Shown in pieces: positions 7,144-7,500 of a stretch of 7,500 nt of DNA; position 1 is the stretch's first letter; every line of letters begins with the position of its first letter. The stretch lies in the NCBI GenBank assembly GCA_016722375.1, contig JADKJG010000016.1, positions 1-7,500 on the forward strand, given 5' to 3'. The stretch comes from Bacteroidota bacterium. GTDB lineage: Bacteria > Bacteroidota > Bacteroidia > Chitinophagales > LD1. Position numbers and translations under genes: made by a program. The notes under the pieces are model-generated. The model searched no databases, was not told the DNA's origin, and saw nothing but the letters and a program-made list of their open reading frames with translations.

Positions 7144-7500
7144 TTAATCCTTGACACAACGAACATAATGACCTTCGTTATAACCTGCACCAGACATTCC
7201 AGATCCATCAAAAGGGTCTAGCCAGTAACATAAACCCACTGGCCCCGGAGAAGAACTACTACTTGTCAACCAATTAGCATAATAACTTTGAAGCCCTTCA
7301 AAATCTGGCCAAGGAGATTCTGGATTTGGCATAGTTGGATCACGATATCCTGCTGTAAGTGCTGTAAAACCACTAGAATTGTTTCCAATTGACGGATAAT
7401 TCCAAAGCGATTGAACCACACCCTCTTGTCCTCCTAAAAAGTTTTGTAGTGTCAACCATTCTTCAGCAGTCGCGACGTGCCATCCTTGTGGTGCCAATCC
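7144..7500 (-). CDS. FISUMP-domain protein, C-terminal part; continues past the right edge
   Basis: The frame is open to the window edge and ends at 7144. The visible 118 residues are the C-terminal half of a FISUMP domain (TIGR02145/PF09603): GLAPQGWHVATAEEWLTLQNFLGG, NNSSGFTALTAGYRD, YYANWLTSSSSSP, YCYWLD-type strand (LCYWLDPFDG), and the family ending GHYVRCVKD. The start codon and any signal peptide lie outside the window. No frame error is seen. It is a paralogue of the lipoprotein at 6244-6935, but the two differ clearly (no GGK.K segment here and a Ser-rich loop in place of WWSSTE), so the duplication is not recent. Role unknown, probably cell-surface. Confidence 0.9.
   Translation of the reverse strand, partial: GLAPQGWHVATAEEWLTLQNFLGGQEGVVQSLWNYPSIGNNSSGFTALTAGYRDPTMPNPESPWPDFEGLQSYYANWLTSSSSSPGPVGLCYWLDPFDGSGMSGAGYNEGHYVRCVKD

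Noticed and set aside
1..7500. Prophage, insertion sequence, defence or biosynthetic cluster
   Set aside because: No transposase, integrase, phage, restriction, toxin-antitoxin or synthase motifs were seen in any frame, and no tRNA or rRNA was recognised.

Overview
This window looks like chromosomal DNA from a flavobacterium-like member of the Bacteroidota. The evidence is the gene content (GlgE with maltokinase, a delta-60 repeat secreted protein, two FISUMP proteins), the AT-rich spacers without Shine-Dalgarno sites, a possible TTG / TAnnTTT-type promoter, and dispersed intergenic palindromic elements. Species cannot be told from the sequence.

Layout. Positions 1-923 (minus): 5' part of a secreted delta-60 repeat protein that leaves the window on the left. 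924-1072: spacer with a hairpin-bearing repeat element and a six-copy heptamer array that runs into the preceding gene's stop codon. 1073-2712 (minus): stand-alone maltokinase. 2713-2865: spacer made largely of an inverted-repeat element. 2866-4795 (minus): GlgE. 4796-4869: divergent promoter region. 4870-5727 (plus): alpha/beta hydrolase, overlapping by ATGA with msrB at 5724-6110 (plus). 6111-6243: second copy of the hairpin element, between convergent genes. 6244-6935 (minus): FISUMP lipoprotein. 6936-7143: spacer with a three-unit 8-mer repeat and a probable diverged third copy of the element. 7144-7500 (minus): C-terminal part of a second FISUMP protein, which leaves the window on the right.

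Function. GlgE and maltokinase are the two dedicated enzymes of the maltose-1-phosphate route to alpha-1,4-glucan. Maltokinase makes maltose-1-phosphate and GlgE adds it to a glucan chain. Trehalose synthase and branching enzyme are not in the window. The hydrolase-msrB pair looks like a small translationally coupled operon; MsrB repairs oxidised methionine. The FISUMP and delta-60 proteins are probably surface or secreted proteins of unknown role.

Quality warning. Every long gene except msrB is broken by one-base frame changes, about 20 in all and mostly in short homopolymers, while recognisable family sequence continues in the next frame. Adding or removing one base at each place restores full-length proteins of normal size (GlgE about 642 aa, maltokinase about 545 aa, hydrolase 285 aa). 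I read this as indel errors in the consensus (for example from poorly polished long reads), not gene decay. Coordinates below span the whole reconstructed genes. No new defence, mobile or biosynthetic system was recognised; the most interesting non-genic signal is the multi-copy intergenic element.
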